Source of the DNA: Bdellovibrio bacteriovorus
GTDB lineage: Bacteria; Bdellovibrionota; Bdellovibrionia; Bdellovibrionales; Bdellovibrionaceae
Reading direction: 5' to 3'
Assembly (NCBI RefSeq): GCF_001592735.1
Contig: NZ_LUKE01000003.1
Coordinates: forward strand, 62,001-126,000
Length of the DNA: 64,000 nucleotides
Shown here: positions 1 to 9,033 of the stretch, piece after piece
Layout: every line of letters starts with the position of its first letter
Numbering within the stretch: the first letter of the stretch is position 1
Notes under the pieces: generated by a model
The model's input: the letters and a program-made list of their open reading frames with translations, nothing else
Told to the model about the DNA's origin: nothing
The model's database searches: none
Made by a program: the position numbers and the translations under genes

Positions 1-792
1 TCAGATAAAAATATGAAAATGACCGGTCAACATACAGGACTTGAGTTCGTCTTTTCAAATAAAGGCCAGCGTGAAGTGCAAATCATTGACTCCATGGTTG
101 GCGACATCGCACTTAAAAATGACACCTGGAGCTTTGATGTTCGTCGTTTAGAACCCCGAGCCGGAATGTTTATCGGCGATGTGCAGATGAAGGCCGATCG
201 CGATTTTAAAGATGTGCAAGTTAAAGCGGATGTGGACGAGATGTCCTTTGATCCTGCCGTGCAAAAGCTTATGACCAATGGGGGTTCCATTGGCAATATG
301 ACGGTGGAAAGTGATTTACGTCTGAAGGACGGTCAGTTGAGCTTCCTTAAAGGTCTGGTGCGCATTGATTCGATGAATGTCGAAGGTGTGTCGTTTGGAA
401 AAACCAAGGCGCACTTTGATTGGAAAGATCAAGAAATGATTTTGCGCACGCAAATGAGTTCGCTGGATGTGGCCCCGACGTCTCCGGCCGGAGCGGTATT
501 AAGAACGGTCACATTCCCAGAGTGGTGGGAAAGCAGTGGTTTAAAACTAAACACGCTCGATGGTGAGTTCCGCGTGAAATCATCGCAAAATATGACATGG
601 CGAAAATTCCAAGCTCAAGTCGGCAAAAGCGGAAAACTCACCACCGAAGGTGGCTGGAATACTTCTGGTGAACTGCATGGACATGTTTTAAACCGTGAAG
701 GTAAAGACAGTAAAAAGTGGCAAATTTCCGGAACGCGGGAAAATCCGCTCTTCAGTGAAGAGTCTTCTTCACCGAATCCAATGAGGAAATAA
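1..792 (+). CDS. C-terminal part of a large AsmA-like envelope protein (5' truncated by window edge)
   Basis: The frame is open to the first base of the window, so the true start lies outside it; the ATG at 13 is probably internal. The visible 263 residues alternate short hydrophobic and charged stretches, as in the long beta-rich repeats of AsmA/TamB-like envelope proteins, with no catalytic motif and no membrane segment. The last 30 residues are Ser/Glu/Pro-rich and disordered. The GDPD gene follows after 2 bp, so the two are probably cotranscribed. The AsmA assignment is inferred from overall composition only. Confidence 0.5.
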   Translation, partial: SDKNMKMTGQHTGLEFVFSNKGQREVQIIDSMVGDIALKNDTWSFDVRRLEPRAGMFIGDVQMKADRDFKDVQVKADVDEMSFDPAVQKLMTNGGSIGNMTVESDLRLKDGQLSFLKGLVRIDSMNVEGVSFGKTKAHFDWKDQEMILRTQMSSLDVAPTSPAGAVLRTVTFPEWWESSGLKLNTLDGEFRVKSSQNMTWRKFQAQVGKSGKLTTEGGWNTSGELHGHVLNREGKDSKKWQISGTRENPLFSEESSSPNPMRK

Positions 793-794
793 TC

Positions 795-1604
795 ATGATG
801 ACTTTTGGTTTAGTGGCAGTGCTGGTGCTTTCGGCTTTAGTGATTCATCATCACACTTGGAAGGCGCAAAGCTGGCCGGAAAATTCTTTAACTCCGCCTT
901 TGTACCAAGGGCATCGGGGTTATTGGAAAGAAGGCGCGCGTGAAAATACGCGGGCCTCTTTTCAAGCCGCGCAAAAGCGGGGTTTAAAAATGATTGAACT
1001 GGATGTGCGTCTTTCTAAAGGCGGCGTGCCTGTCGTGTTTCATGATTCTGATTTAAAGCGTATCGGAAACTCTGAAAAGCTCGTTTTAGATTTAAGCGCG
1101 GATGAAATGTTAAACCTGGTGCAAGCGCCGACTTTGGAGTCGGTGTTGACAGATCTAGAGTCACCGCAGTTTATAAATATCGAACTCAAAACGGGGTCGA
1201 TCTTTGATGGCAGCCTAGAAAAAGCGGTGAGTGAAGTCGTTAAAAAAACGCAAAGCCAACGGCGGATTTTGTTTTCTAGTTTTAATCCGATTGCGATTTG
1301 GCGTTTAAGTCATCTTTTGCCGGAGGTCCCGCGTGCGTTACTGGCAACCAAAGAAATTGCCGAGGGAAATCGATTTTACCTGCGCCATATGTGGCTGGCC
1401 CCTTACATCAATACCAATGCACTTCATTTAGATTATAACTATGTGACCGAAGAGGATCTGCGGGCTTGGAAAAAGCGGGGAATCCCGGTGGCTTTATGGA
1501 CAGTGAATGACGCCACTAAGGCGGAAGCATTTCTTAAAGCGGGCGCTATCAGTATCATCAGCGATACTTTGTATGAAGGCCCGCTTTCCGCCAAAACAAA
1601 CTAA
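795..1604 (+). CDS. Glycerophosphodiester phosphodiesterase family protein
   Basis: Hydrolyses glycerophosphodiesters to an alcohol and glycerol 3-phosphate. The GDPD fingerprint is visible: His40-Arg41-Gly with Glu50-Asn, then GlxLeuAsp at 68-70 and His83-Asp84, supplying the two catalytic histidines and the metal-binding acids. A C-terminal ALWTVND motif closes the TIM barrel. Residues 1-18 form one hydrophobic helix (signal anchor), so the enzyme probably faces the periplasm. Length (269) is normal. AGGAAA precedes the ATG; a second ATG lies directly after it. Spacing of 2 bp to the upstream gene suggests one transcript. It could recycle prey phospholipid head groups, which is inference. 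Confidence 0.88.
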   Translation: MMTFGLVAVLVLSALVIHHHTWKAQSWPENSLTPPLYQGHRGYWKEGARENTRASFQAAQKRGLKMIELDVRLSKGGVPVVFHDSDLKRIGNSEKLVLDLSADEMLNLVQAPTLESVLTDLESPQFINIELKTGSIFDGSLEKAVSEVVKKTQSQRRILFSSFNPIAIWRLSHLLPEVPRALLATKEIAEGNRFYLRHMWLAPYINTNALHLDYNYVTEEDLRAWKKRGIPVALWTVNDATKAEAFLKAGAISIISDTLYEGPLSAKTN

Positions 1605-1840
1605 GAGTTTTGTTTTTCGCTTTGTTTTTGCGCTTGGTTTTGCGCATTTTGTTTGTGGCTGACTTGGTCGTGATTGTCGTGGATGTCTTTAGCGTCCACG
1701 TCGATTTCCGTTAAACCTTGTTTGAAACCACGGATGGCTTTACCCAGTCCTTGTCCCAATTGTGGAAGACGGCTCGGGCCAAAAAAGATCAATGCGATGA
1801 TAGCTAAAAGAAGTAAATGCGTAATGCTAAACTCACCCAT
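1601..1840 (-). CDS. tatA: Twin-arginine translocase subunit TatA/TatE
   Basis: Forms the protein-conducting part of the Tat pathway for folded proteins. It has a short N-terminal transmembrane helix (residues 6-20), the FFGPSRLPQLG hinge, an amphipathic helix GLGKAIRGFKQGL, and a Gln/Asn/Lys-rich disordered tail from about residue 50. Length 79 is typical. GGAGGAACCCC precedes the ATG. No tatB or tatC is adjacent. The stop overlaps the convergent GDPD gene by 4 bp. Confidence 0.93.
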   Translation of the reverse strand: MGEFSITHLLLLAIIALIFFGPSRLPQLGQGLGKAIRGFKQGLTEIDVDAKDIHDNHDQVSHKQNAQNQAQKQSEKQNS

Positions 1841-1912
1841 GGGGTTCCTCCGTGTATAAACAGTGTACCTGTTTTAGACCGGTCCGGGGTGAAAATCAAC
1901 GCGGAAGCCGGC

Positions 1913-2419
1913 CTATTCGCCTGTCATATCGATAATTTCGATCTGTTCAGCTTGGGCTGCCTCAGTCTCGACCGGATCAGCCATATTTAAAGCTGATTCA
2001 GGGGCGGCGGCAACGACCTTAGTCCCTGCTGAGACCGTCTGTACCGGCATGGTTTCAGAGGATTCCGCAGTTTTTGAAGGTAATTCTTTGGCGATACCTT
2101 TCACGGGTTTTGCTGCTTTCATGGGCTTACTGGCTTGAACGGGTGCGGCATTTTTAGCTGATTTCTTGTTGGCAGCAGAACCGCCGCCGATGCGCTTTAA
2201 CTCTTGGTCATATTTCGTTTTTAGGTCGGCCAATTCTTTTTGATAAGCTTTGCGAACTTCATCAACTTGGGTGGCGCGAGCTTGGGTGATGCATGTCGAG
2301 TAGGTCTGCATCGCGATTTCTTTGGCCTGACCTCGGCACATGATTTCTGAAGAAGCATTTTGTGAAAATGCGTTAGCCGAAAAAAGAACTGTCGCGAAAA
2401 AAGAAAACACGGTTTTCAT
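1913..2419 (-). CDS. Secreted Ala/Lys/Pro-rich protein of unknown function
   Basis: The start at 2419 is chosen because it opens a clear signal peptide (MKTVFSFFATVLFSANAFS) with GGGGTG just upstream; a longer frame to 2530 has no signal. After cleavage come two cysteines (about residues 27 and 42) and a charged helical stretch (residues 45-75, likely coiled coil), then a low-complexity Lys/Pro/Ala/Val tail ending in an acidic segment. No family was recognised. The arrangement suggests a small periplasmic or cell-wall-associated protein. Confidence 0.65.
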   Translation of the reverse strand: MKTVFSFFATVLFSANAFSQNASSEIMCRGQAKEIAMQTYSTCITQARATQVDEVRKAYQKELADLKTKYDQELKRIGGGSAANKKSAKNAAPVQASKPMKAAKPVKGIAKELPSKTAESSETMPVQTVSAGTKVVAAAPESALNMADPVETEAAQAEQIEIIDMTGE

Positions 2420-2539
2420 AAACACCCCATTACGCCTGTTCAGCATTCCAAGATCCGTGCCGCGCGGAGCGGGGAAAGAGTTCGCTTTGAGATCGCTCAC
2501 CCTTTCTATTTTACAGACCTGTACCGACAATTGACGGTT

Positions 2540-3457
2540 TTATCGCGAAAGTGCCGCGATGTTGGTGCGGATCCAGTCAAGGTAAAGCGGAACTAAAGTG
2601 TCATAACCTTTAGCTTGGGACGAAGACCACCAGTTCGGGCGAGTGTCGACGCAGTCGCCATTAGTGGTTGTGGAGTGCACGCCCACCACGATCAGACCAC
2701 TAGAACTTGAACGAATGTAAGAAGGGCCGCCAGAATCTCCCGAACACACCGAGTCCCCTTTAGATAAAAGCATCATAGGTAAAGCCCAAGAAGTTCTTTC
2801 AACAACGCTGGCTTTTGATTTGGTCCACAGTAAGGGTTTGGCTTCAGTTAAGCTCATCAAAGCGGCGACAAAGTCCAACATTTCAGCTTCCGTCTTTGGT
2901 GGATGGGCCTTTGATTTTTCAATCAAGGCTTTTCCTTCCGGGGACTCTTTGATCTCTTCGGCCGTCATTTGATGACCGTTAACACCATAACCGGCAACCA
3001 ACACTTCTTGATTTTTTTGGGGACGCCAGTTTTTTGAAGGTAATTGCGCGGGGATAGCGCCCGTCACGGGATTGGCAATTTTAACCAGCGCTATATCATT
3101 TTGAACAAGCTCGCCAAAGCCCTCCACGGTATGTTCACTGAAGCCTTCATGGATGACCACTTTAACGACGGGAACCTGCACCTTCATGCCTTTTGCGTTG
3201 GTGTAAGCGATCTTATAGGTGATGTTTTTTTTATGACCGAAGCAGTGACCCGCCGTCAATAAAACGGTCGGACTAATAAGTGTGGCCGTACAAGATGGCA
3301 GTTTCAAAGTTGGTATCTGGGCGTCAGTAAGGACCAATTGAAACGTCGCTCGTTCAATCAGATCGTTTTTAAGAACCGGGTTCCCCTTATAAATAGCCAA
3401 TGCATTTAAAGACGAAAACGCCACCGAAAGGCCTAAAGCCAACGCCATTTTTTTCAT
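2540..3457 (-). CDS. Secreted trypsin-like serine protease (S1)
   Basis: A chymotrypsin-fold endopeptidase. Counting from the ATG at 3457 (preceded by GAGGATCTTT; a GTG four codons upstream is less likely), residues 1-21 are a signal peptide, His71 lies in LLTAGHC, Asp121 in NDIALV, and Ser242 in SGDSGGP. Cys56/Cys72 and further cysteines near the active serine could form disulfides. Residues of about 162-220 form an unusual Lys/Glu-rich insertion between the two barrels. There is no long propeptide. It probably acts in the periplasm, prey or medium. A conserved upstream element (3473-3537) is shared with the deacetylase gene at 32.1-33.0 kb. Confidence 0.92.
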   Translation of the reverse strand: MKKMALALGLSVAFSSLNALAIYKGNPVLKNDLIERATFQLVLTDAQIPTLKLPSCTATLISPTVLLTAGHCFGHKKNITYKIAYTNAKGMKVQVPVVKVVIHEGFSEHTVEGFGELVQNDIALVKIANPVTGAIPAQLPSKNWRPQKNQEVLVAGYGVNGHQMTAEEIKESPEGKALIEKSKAHPPKTEAEMLDFVAALMSLTEAKPLLWTKSKASVVERTSWALPMMLLSKGDSVCSGDSGGPSYIRSSSSGLIVVGVHSTTTNGDCVDTRPNWWSSSQAKGYDTLVPLYLDWIRTNIAALSR

Positions 3458-3472
3458 AAAGATCCTCACTTG

Positions 3473-3537
3473 CCAGGGCTTCTAAGCAAGTGCAGGACCG
3501 TCGGAAATAAGGATGGATTGTGCCTAAAATGCCTAAT
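3473..3537 (-). promoter_or_regulatory. Conserved upstream element, copy 1 (before the serine protease)
   Basis: Read on the minus strand it contains ATTAGGCATTTTAG, then CCGACGGTCC, then CACTTGCTTAG, ending about 25 bp before the protease ATG. A second copy lies at 33059-33124 at nearly the same distance from another secreted hydrolase. The CTAAGCAAGTG block is identical in both, and about 30 of the next 45 positions match without gaps. No recognisable coding sequence explains the conservation. I infer a shared promoter or operator; the sigma factor is unknown. Confidence 0.6.
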
Positions 3538-3586
3538 AGAAAGGCTTCTTTACCTTTTTTCAGGGGAGCGCCCAAGAGCGGCTCTT

Positions 3587-6538
3587 TTACCCGTGCCCCG
3601 AAAGCAGCGCTTTTTCAACTTTCTCCATGCGCATTTTAAGCTCGGTGTTTTCTTGTTGAAGCCTTAAAATCTCTTTATTGGCGGCTTCAAGCTCGGCCTT
3701 GCTGGCTTTATCTTGATCCATGATGTTGAGCTTCTGATAAAGCGTTTTTATCGCCTCAATCAACGGAGCCACCAAGGCCGTGTATTGAACGGATTTATAT
3801 CCTTCGTTATCGGTGATCACGGCTTCGGGAAATTGTTTTTCAACTTCTTGCGCGATCACGCCTAACTGATGTCGTTCGTTAAATTTCTTGTCTGGAAATT
3901 CTTGCGCACGCCAATCATAGGTCACCCCCCGAATTTCTAAAAGTTTCTCTAAAGGATTATTTATGGTGGCGATATTGCGTTTAAATCTTTCATCCGACGT
4001 TTGAATGGCGCCATTGGGGGATCGGTAATAGCCACTCGTGTAAGTATCACCCACCACGTGCAAAGGATAACTGGGTCCATTAGTGCCGATACCCACATAG
4101 CCATTGTGTTGGATGATCAAACGATTGGCGCGGGTGGTGGTGCCATTGGCTGTGGTCTGAAACACAAAGGCCGAACCTGCCCCAGTGGCGGTGTGATTTT
4201 CGGTGGCAACTCCGGCAAGTAAAATGGAAGGTGAGCCCCAAGCGTTGCCGCTGTGATAAGTGGACCCCACAATGGCAAAGTAATTGTCATTGGCAACCAC
4301 CGGCTGGCGTGCGGTGTGCGTCCCACGGGATTTATAAAATTCCATTTGATGTCCGTTGGCGTTATTGCTGGCATGATTGTGAACGGTGTACCCCGAAAAT
4401 TGTTCGACCGTCGTCCATGCATAAATACGACTTCCTAAATCCATCACATTGTTCACCGCTCCACTCACGCGGGTCCAAAATCGCAAGCCCGAGGATTCGG
4501 TGCCTGAAGTCAAGCTGTCTGCATACGGCTCTATGGAGGCGGCCTCAAAGGCATTGCCCCCGGCATTATTCATATAGCCCGCAAATTTTCCGGAGTGAGT
4601 GTGAATATCACCACCTACCGTCAAGGGAGCGGTGGGATTCGTGTGACGAACTCCCACTCTGCCGCCGGAAGGATTTAATAAAATATCTCCTTTGGTGGCG
4701 TCACTTGACGCATGCAAGGTGAGGTCCGCACCGCTAGTGGTTCCTCCATACAAAGTTTGTCCCGCACCTCGTCCGGCAAGAAGTGCATACTGAGAAAAAT
4801 GATCGCTGGATTTAGCAAGAAAACTGGGCGCGCCCGAAGAGTTTGTTAAAAGAACGCTGTCGTTTGCTGTCGCCAGTCCGCCCACCACATTGTTGGCAGA
4901 AGAATATAAAATCTGATGGATCGATGTCGTACTAGGAAAGCTGGCCGTGCTGAATGCGGGACCCGTAGGCGTGTGTTGCAAAACCGATCCGTTCACCGTT
5001 CCGGCAACAGTGGTTAAAGCAGTTCCTCCTGAATTTGAGGCGATAACACTTGAACCCGAAAAGCTTGTCGCCCCCGTACCGCCATTGGCTAAGGGTAAAC
5101 TGCCACTCACATCGCTGCTAAGGGCGACGCTATGACCTCCCGAAAGCACACCGCCGCCTGAGTTTTTAACAAAACCGCCCGATGACATTCCCGACAGCGT
5201 CAGTCCGGCAAAAGTGGGGGAGGCCGCATTGTGAATATTTTGCGGTGTACTTAAGGTGATCGAGTTTGCACCATGACTGACCGAGATCTGATTTGAAGTG
5301 CCACTTAAAGATTTATATTCATAACCATTCGCTGCGTTGTTCATTCCTAAAATCTGATGGGCGGATCCTAGCGAGCTCAGCCCGGCAAGGGAGAGCGTCG
5401 GGGTCGCACCACCAGAGGAACTCAACGGAGACGTCGCATTTACTGCTGTCACCGTCCCACTGTTTAAGCTTTGCCACGACAAAACGCCCGTCGTGTCGGC
5501 CACTAAAGCTTGCCCCGAAACTGAAGGAGCGGCTGCCGGAAGTCGCAACGGACTGGGCGCCCAGCTGCTGCCGTTATATTGCAAAACTTGGTTGGTGCTA
5601 GGGGCGGTGGCAGAAATCGCGACACCCTTAATTTTATCGACGGAGGTGGAGCTTTGATTTCCGCTGACGTCGCCACTGAGTGCGCCGGTAAAGCCTGCCG
5701 CATTTTGTGAAGCCAAGTCACTGGCACTGAGTTTTCCGTTAAAGGTCGCCCAGTCGGTGGAAGTCAAATATCCATTTTGGGAACTGCTGGCCGCAGGGAT
5801 CGTGATATGTGGAGTGGTGCTGGCATTCGTCACCGCAAGAGGAGATCCCACTGAGACCGTCGTGACTGTTCCGCCAGCACCGGCAGAAACAGAAGCACAT
5901 CCGAATTTAAGAGTACTTGCATCCCAAGTTAAAAATTGACCGCCATTACAAGACACCGATCCCGCTCCGGAGTTATTGATATCTGACTTAATAAGAAAAT
6001 CACTCGCCGCATAGGGGCCCAGCTTTTGTGCGGAACGTGCATAACCGGCTAACGGCACCGCGCGAATAGCCGTGTCGGGCGTGATGGCTTTCCAACCTTG
6101 ACCATCATGAAAGCTCACCGATAAAACCCGACCATCTGATGCGAGAGGTGTATAGGTGCTAGAGCCTGCGGTGCAGGTATATCCGGAACACACGCCGCAA
6201 GCAGCAGCGCTGGAATTATTAAATACGTCGATAACGGTCGCGGGGCCCGCGGGCCAAGAGATGGTTCCCATTCCAATGGGCACATCAAAAACGCCATTGG
6301 ATCCGGACATGTTGATCCCGGTGACGTGCTCTTGATAAATCACGCAAGCGCCCGATGGATCTTTGATTTGAAAAAGGAAGCTGACGTTTGCATATTGCAA
6401 AGGTGTGCCGTCAGTCTTAACAATACGTCCTTGATATGTTAATGAGGTCGACGTCGCCGCGACCACCGCCAATGCCGCAGGTGTTGCGCCCCAAATTAAA
6501 AAAAGTATTGTGAATAATCTCGATATTAATCGTGTCAT
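3587..6538 (-). CDS. Giant secreted fibre/adhesin with C-terminal S74 intramolecular chaperone domain
   Basis: A 983-residue protein counted from the ATG at 6538 (GAGGG five bases upstream; signal peptide MTRLISRLFTILFLIWGATP follows). The middle 750 residues are Ser/Thr/Gly/Ala-rich with many short beta repeats such as SLSSLGSAHQIL, as in trimeric phage-tail-like fibres. The last 136 residues begin at Ser848-Asp849-Glu-Arg-Phe-Lys and form an endosialidase-type (Peptidase_S74) domain, which in known members trimerises the fibre and cleaves itself before that serine. A coiled coil ends the protein. It probably makes a surface fibre used in adhesion. A sigma-28-like promoter lies about 70 bp upstream. 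Confidence 0.85.
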   Translation of the reverse strand: MTRLISRLFTILFLIWGATPAALAVVAATSTSLTYQGRIVKTDGTPLQYANVSFLFQIKDPSGACVIYQEHVTGINMSGSNGVFDVPIGMGTISWPAGPATVIDVFNNSSAAACGVCSGYTCTAGSSTYTPLASDGRVLSVSFHDGQGWKAITPDTAIRAVPLAGYARSAQKLGPYAASDFLIKSDINNSGAGSVSCNGGQFLTWDASTLKFGCASVSAGAGGTVTTVSVGSPLAVTNASTTPHITIPAASSSQNGYLTSTDWATFNGKLSASDLASQNAAGFTGALSGDVSGNQSSTSVDKIKGVAISATAPSTNQVLQYNGSSWAPSPLRLPAAAPSVSGQALVADTTGVLSWQSLNSGTVTAVNATSPLSSSGGATPTLSLAGLSSLGSAHQILGMNNAANGYEYKSLSGTSNQISVSHGANSITLSTPQNIHNAASPTFAGLTLSGMSSGGFVKNSGGGVLSGGHSVALSSDVSGSLPLANGGTGATSFSGSSVIASNSGGTALTTVAGTVNGSVLQHTPTGPAFSTASFPSTTSIHQILYSSANNVVGGLATANDSVLLTNSSGAPSFLAKSSDHFSQYALLAGRGAGQTLYGGTTSGADLTLHASSDATKGDILLNPSGGRVGVRHTNPTAPLTVGGDIHTHSGKFAGYMNNAGGNAFEAASIEPYADSLTSGTESSGLRFWTRVSGAVNNVMDLGSRIYAWTTVEQFSGYTVHNHASNNANGHQMEFYKSRGTHTARQPVVANDNYFAIVGSTYHSGNAWGSPSILLAGVATENHTATGAGSAFVFQTTANGTTTRANRLIIQHNGYVGIGTNGPSYPLHVVGDTYTSGYYRSPNGAIQTSDERFKRNIATINNPLEKLLEIRGVTYDWRAQEFPDKKFNERHQLGVIAQEVEKQFPEAVITDNEGYKSVQYTALVAPLIEAIKTLYQKLNIMDQDKASKAELEAANKEILRLQQENTELKMRMEKVEKALLSGHG

Positions 6539-6608
6539 CACGCCCTCAAAATAACGCTCCGTAAAATTCCGTTTTGCAAAACCTGACAACGCCTACATTA
6601 TAAAATGT

Positions 6609-6637
6609 TTATCGGCCGGGGGTTTAAGTTATTAAAG
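6609..6637 (-). promoter_or_regulatory. Candidate sigma-28 (FliA) promoter of the S74 adhesin
   Basis: On the minus strand the -10 box reads GCCGATAA (6609-6616), identical to the FliA consensus, with an upstream TTAA 15 bp away in the -35 position. The predicted start of transcription is about 60 bp before the adhesin ATG. The -10 match is directly visible. The -35 match is partial. Confidence 0.55.
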
Positions 6638-6774
6638 GCAGGCTCTAAATCTGTAATGTTTTAAGACGAAATTTGGTGGAAGAAAGGCGTGAGCTCAAAA
6701 AAACGGTCAACGTTTTTTAACAGCTTAACATTATTTTGCTTAGCTAATTAAGATGTAAAGTCAGACGGAGAATG

Positions 6775-6807
6775 ACTTCATGGAGCAAAAAAATGGCTCC
6801 ATGAAGT
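6775..6807 (-). terminator. Hairpin after the opp operon
   Basis: A perfect 12-bp inverted repeat (ACTTCATGGAGC / GCTCCATGAAGT) with a 9-nt loop lies just past the stop of the last permease gene. On the minus strand the loop is T-rich but no T-run follows the stem, so it may be a Rho-assisted terminator or a 3' end protector. Confidence 0.6.
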
Positions 6808-6816
6808 GAGAATATA

Positions 6817-8034
6817 TTAGCGACGGATGGCTTTAGGATCAATGGCGTCTTGCAACCCATCACCCACGAAGTTAAAGCTGATCGTGGTCATAAGGATCAA
6901 GACCCCGGGTAAGATCGCTAAGAAAGGAGCTTGGTAAATAAGCTCTTGGGCGTTGTTAAGCATATTACCCCAGCTGGGTGTCGGAGGCATGATACCTAAT
7001 CCTAAGAATGATAAAGCGGCTTCAAACAGAATGGATTCGCCCACCCCTAAGGTCACGGACACAAGCATGGGGGCTACGACATTCGGGAACATATGACGAA
7101 TGATGATGGTGCTGTCTTTGGCACCTAAAGTTTTTGCGGCTAAAACAAATTCGCGCTCACGAATCGACAAAATACTTCCTCTGATCAGCCGTGCCACCGT
7201 CATCCACGAGAAAATACATAAGATGATAACCATCTTAAAGATACTTTCATTTTGTGTGCTGACGACCCAACTCAAAATGGGGATCTTAGTGAAATCAATA
7301 GCGGCCATCACGATCAAGACCGGAATTGTGGGTAAAGATAACAATGCATCGGTCACACGCATTAAGATGGTATCGATAATACCGCCGTAATATCCCGCCA
7401 AACTTCCGATCAAAAGACCGATCAAGGCCGAAGCCAGGGCGGCTAAAATACCAACACCCATTGAAACACGTGTGCCATAAACCAGACGAATAAACACGTC
7501 CCGGCCCAATTCGTCGGTGCCAAAGATGTGCAGAGTCGAAAAATCATTAAATGATTTAATCAAGGGCGCAGTTTCGGGGATGTCGAGAGATTTTAGCTTT
7601 TCAATGGCCTCTTTCGGAGCCATTGGTGCTAATTCGTAAATCGCATCGGCTTCGGCGACTTGCACGACACCTTTTTCCACCAAAGCTTTTTGAATTTTGT
7701 CCGCCGCCTCTGGGTGTAAATTAATAAATTGTTCAATCGACGTTTCGCGTACGTCCTGACCTGATTCGGCCGTGGTAAACGGTGGCAGATAACGATGGGC
7801 CACATTTTGCGCGTCTGGATCAATACCTGAAATCGCTTCGATTTGGTTAGCAAAAATAGAGATCAATAAAAACAAGATGATGACGACCGCACCGGCGACG
7901 GCCAGCTTGTGTTCCATAAATTGTTTTAAAACCATCTTCCACATCGGCTGTGGTTTTTCGATCTCCGCGCGATTGGCTACGGCCTTTTCATTTTCTGCTT
8001 CAAAACTGTCCATCGTCATATCTTGTGTAGTCAT
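6817..8034 (-). CDS. oppC: Oligopeptide ABC transporter permease (OppC/DppC family)
   Basis: Second inner-membrane channel subunit of a peptide importer. Residues 35-62 form TM1 (KLAVAGAVVIILFLLISIF), and the OppC_N region is followed by a large periplasmic insert (about 66-170), longer than usual. The BPD_transp_1 domain starts at FGTDELGRDVFIRLVYGTR, with the EAA-loop LVSVTLGVGESILFEAALSFLGLG and the typical C-terminus. It is the last gene of the operon and starts 9 bp after oppB ends. At 405 residues it is about 100 longer than E. coli OppC because of the insert. Confidence 0.93.
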   Translation of the reverse strand: MTTQDMTMDSFEAENEKAVANRAEIEKPQPMWKMVLKQFMEHKLAVAGAVVIILFLLISIFANQIEAISGIDPDAQNVAHRYLPPFTTAESGQDVRETSIEQFINLHPEAADKIQKALVEKGVVQVAEADAIYELAPMAPKEAIEKLKSLDIPETAPLIKSFNDFSTLHIFGTDELGRDVFIRLVYGTRVSMGVGILAALASALIGLLIGSLAGYYGGIIDTILMRVTDALLSLPTIPVLIVMAAIDFTKIPILSWVVSTQNESIFKMVIILCIFSWMTVARLIRGSILSIREREFVLAAKTLGAKDSTIIIRHMFPNVVAPMLVSVTLGVGESILFEAALSFLGLGIMPPTPSWGNMLNNAQELIYQAPFLAILPGVLILMTTISFNFVGDGLQDAIDPKAIRR

Positions 8035-8043
8035 CCGCCAGTC

Positions 8044-9015
8044 CTATTGATAAGAGATACGAGGATCTGCAAATCCATAGCAGATATCCGCAACCAAGTT
8101 CATCAGCAAGACCATGCTGACCGAAATCACGAACGAAATCATCGCAACGTTATAGTCATTTCCGATAATAGAATCATAAACCAGTTTGCCGACACCTTGG
8201 TACGCAAAGACGGTTTCCGTTAAAATGGCTCCTGAAAACAAGCCAGAGAAACTTAAAGCCAAAATTGTAATCAAAGGAATCAGCGCATTTCTAAATCCGT
8301 GCTGCCAGACGACCTGACGACGGGAAAGACCTTTGGCGCGGGCGGTGCGGATAAAGTCATTTCTCATGGCTTCCAGCATCGCCGAACGAGTGAAGCGCGA
8401 AAAACGACCGATCTGTTGAATGGCTAAACTTGCCACCGGTAAAATTAAATAAACAGATCGATCCATGATATCCGCCCATAAGCCGCCACTGTCGGCGCCA
8501 ATGGTTTGCGTGCCGCCAGCTGGCAGAATCGGAAACTTCACGGCGAAAATAATAATCAAAACGATCGCCAGCCAAAACGAAGGAATCGAAATCCCGGCAA
8601 AAGAAAACAGATTCATAAAGTAATCAAGTTTGCTACCGGGGCGTAAGGCCGAAAATACGCCCAAGGGAATGGCGATCATCAATGACACCGCTAAAGAGGC
8701 AAAAGAAAGTATAGCGGTATTCCAAAGGCGAGGCCCCATAAGTTCTTCCACCGGAACACGGTAAGTACGACTGTAACCAAGATCACCGGTTAGAATCGAA
8801 CCCATCCATGAAGCATAACGTTTATAGATAGGTTGATCTAATCCATACAAAGTTTTTAAACGAGCCACGTCTTCGGTTGTCATTTTTGGGTTGGAGGCCA
8901 CCATCATGTCCACGGGATCACCGGGCATAAGGCTCATCAAATAAAAGCAAACATAGGACAGCACCACAATGACTGCCAAAGTCTGCAAGATACGACGAGT
9001 AATAAATGTTCCCAC
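8044..9015 (-). CDS. oppB: Oligopeptide ABC transporter permease (OppB/DppB family)
   Basis: First channel subunit of the peptide importer. The start is the GTG at 9015, which has GGAGGT five bases upstream; a longer frame to 9051 runs into an intergenic hairpin. The protein has the family's N-terminal helix RRILQTLAVIVVLSYVCFYL, the MPGDPV motif, six predicted membrane helices and the EAA loop near ARAKGLSRRQVVWQHGFRNA. Length 323 is normal. It is separated from oppA by a large imperfect palindrome (9034-9157). Confidence 0.94.
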   Translation of the reverse strand: MGTFITRRILQTLAVIVVLSYVCFYLMSLMPGDPVDMMVASNPKMTTEDVARLKTLYGLDQPIYKRYASWMGSILTGDLGYSRTYRVPVEELMGPRLWNTAILSFASLAVSLMIAIPLGVFSALRPGSKLDYFMNLFSFAGISIPSFWLAIVLIIIFAVKFPILPAGGTQTIGADSGGLWADIMDRSVYLILPVASLAIQQIGRFSRFTRSAMLEAMRNDFIRTARAKGLSRRQVVWQHGFRNALIPLITILALSFSGLFSGAILTETVFAYQGVGKLVYDSIIGNDYNVAMISFVISVSMVLLMNLVADICYGFADPRISYQ

Positions 9016-9033
9016 TAGGACCTCCGTTTGGGG

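Noticed and set aside
4231-4722. 163-codon frame antisense to the S74 adhesin
   Set aside because: Cys/His/Arg-rich translation with no signals; shadow of the Ser/Thr-rich sense repeats.
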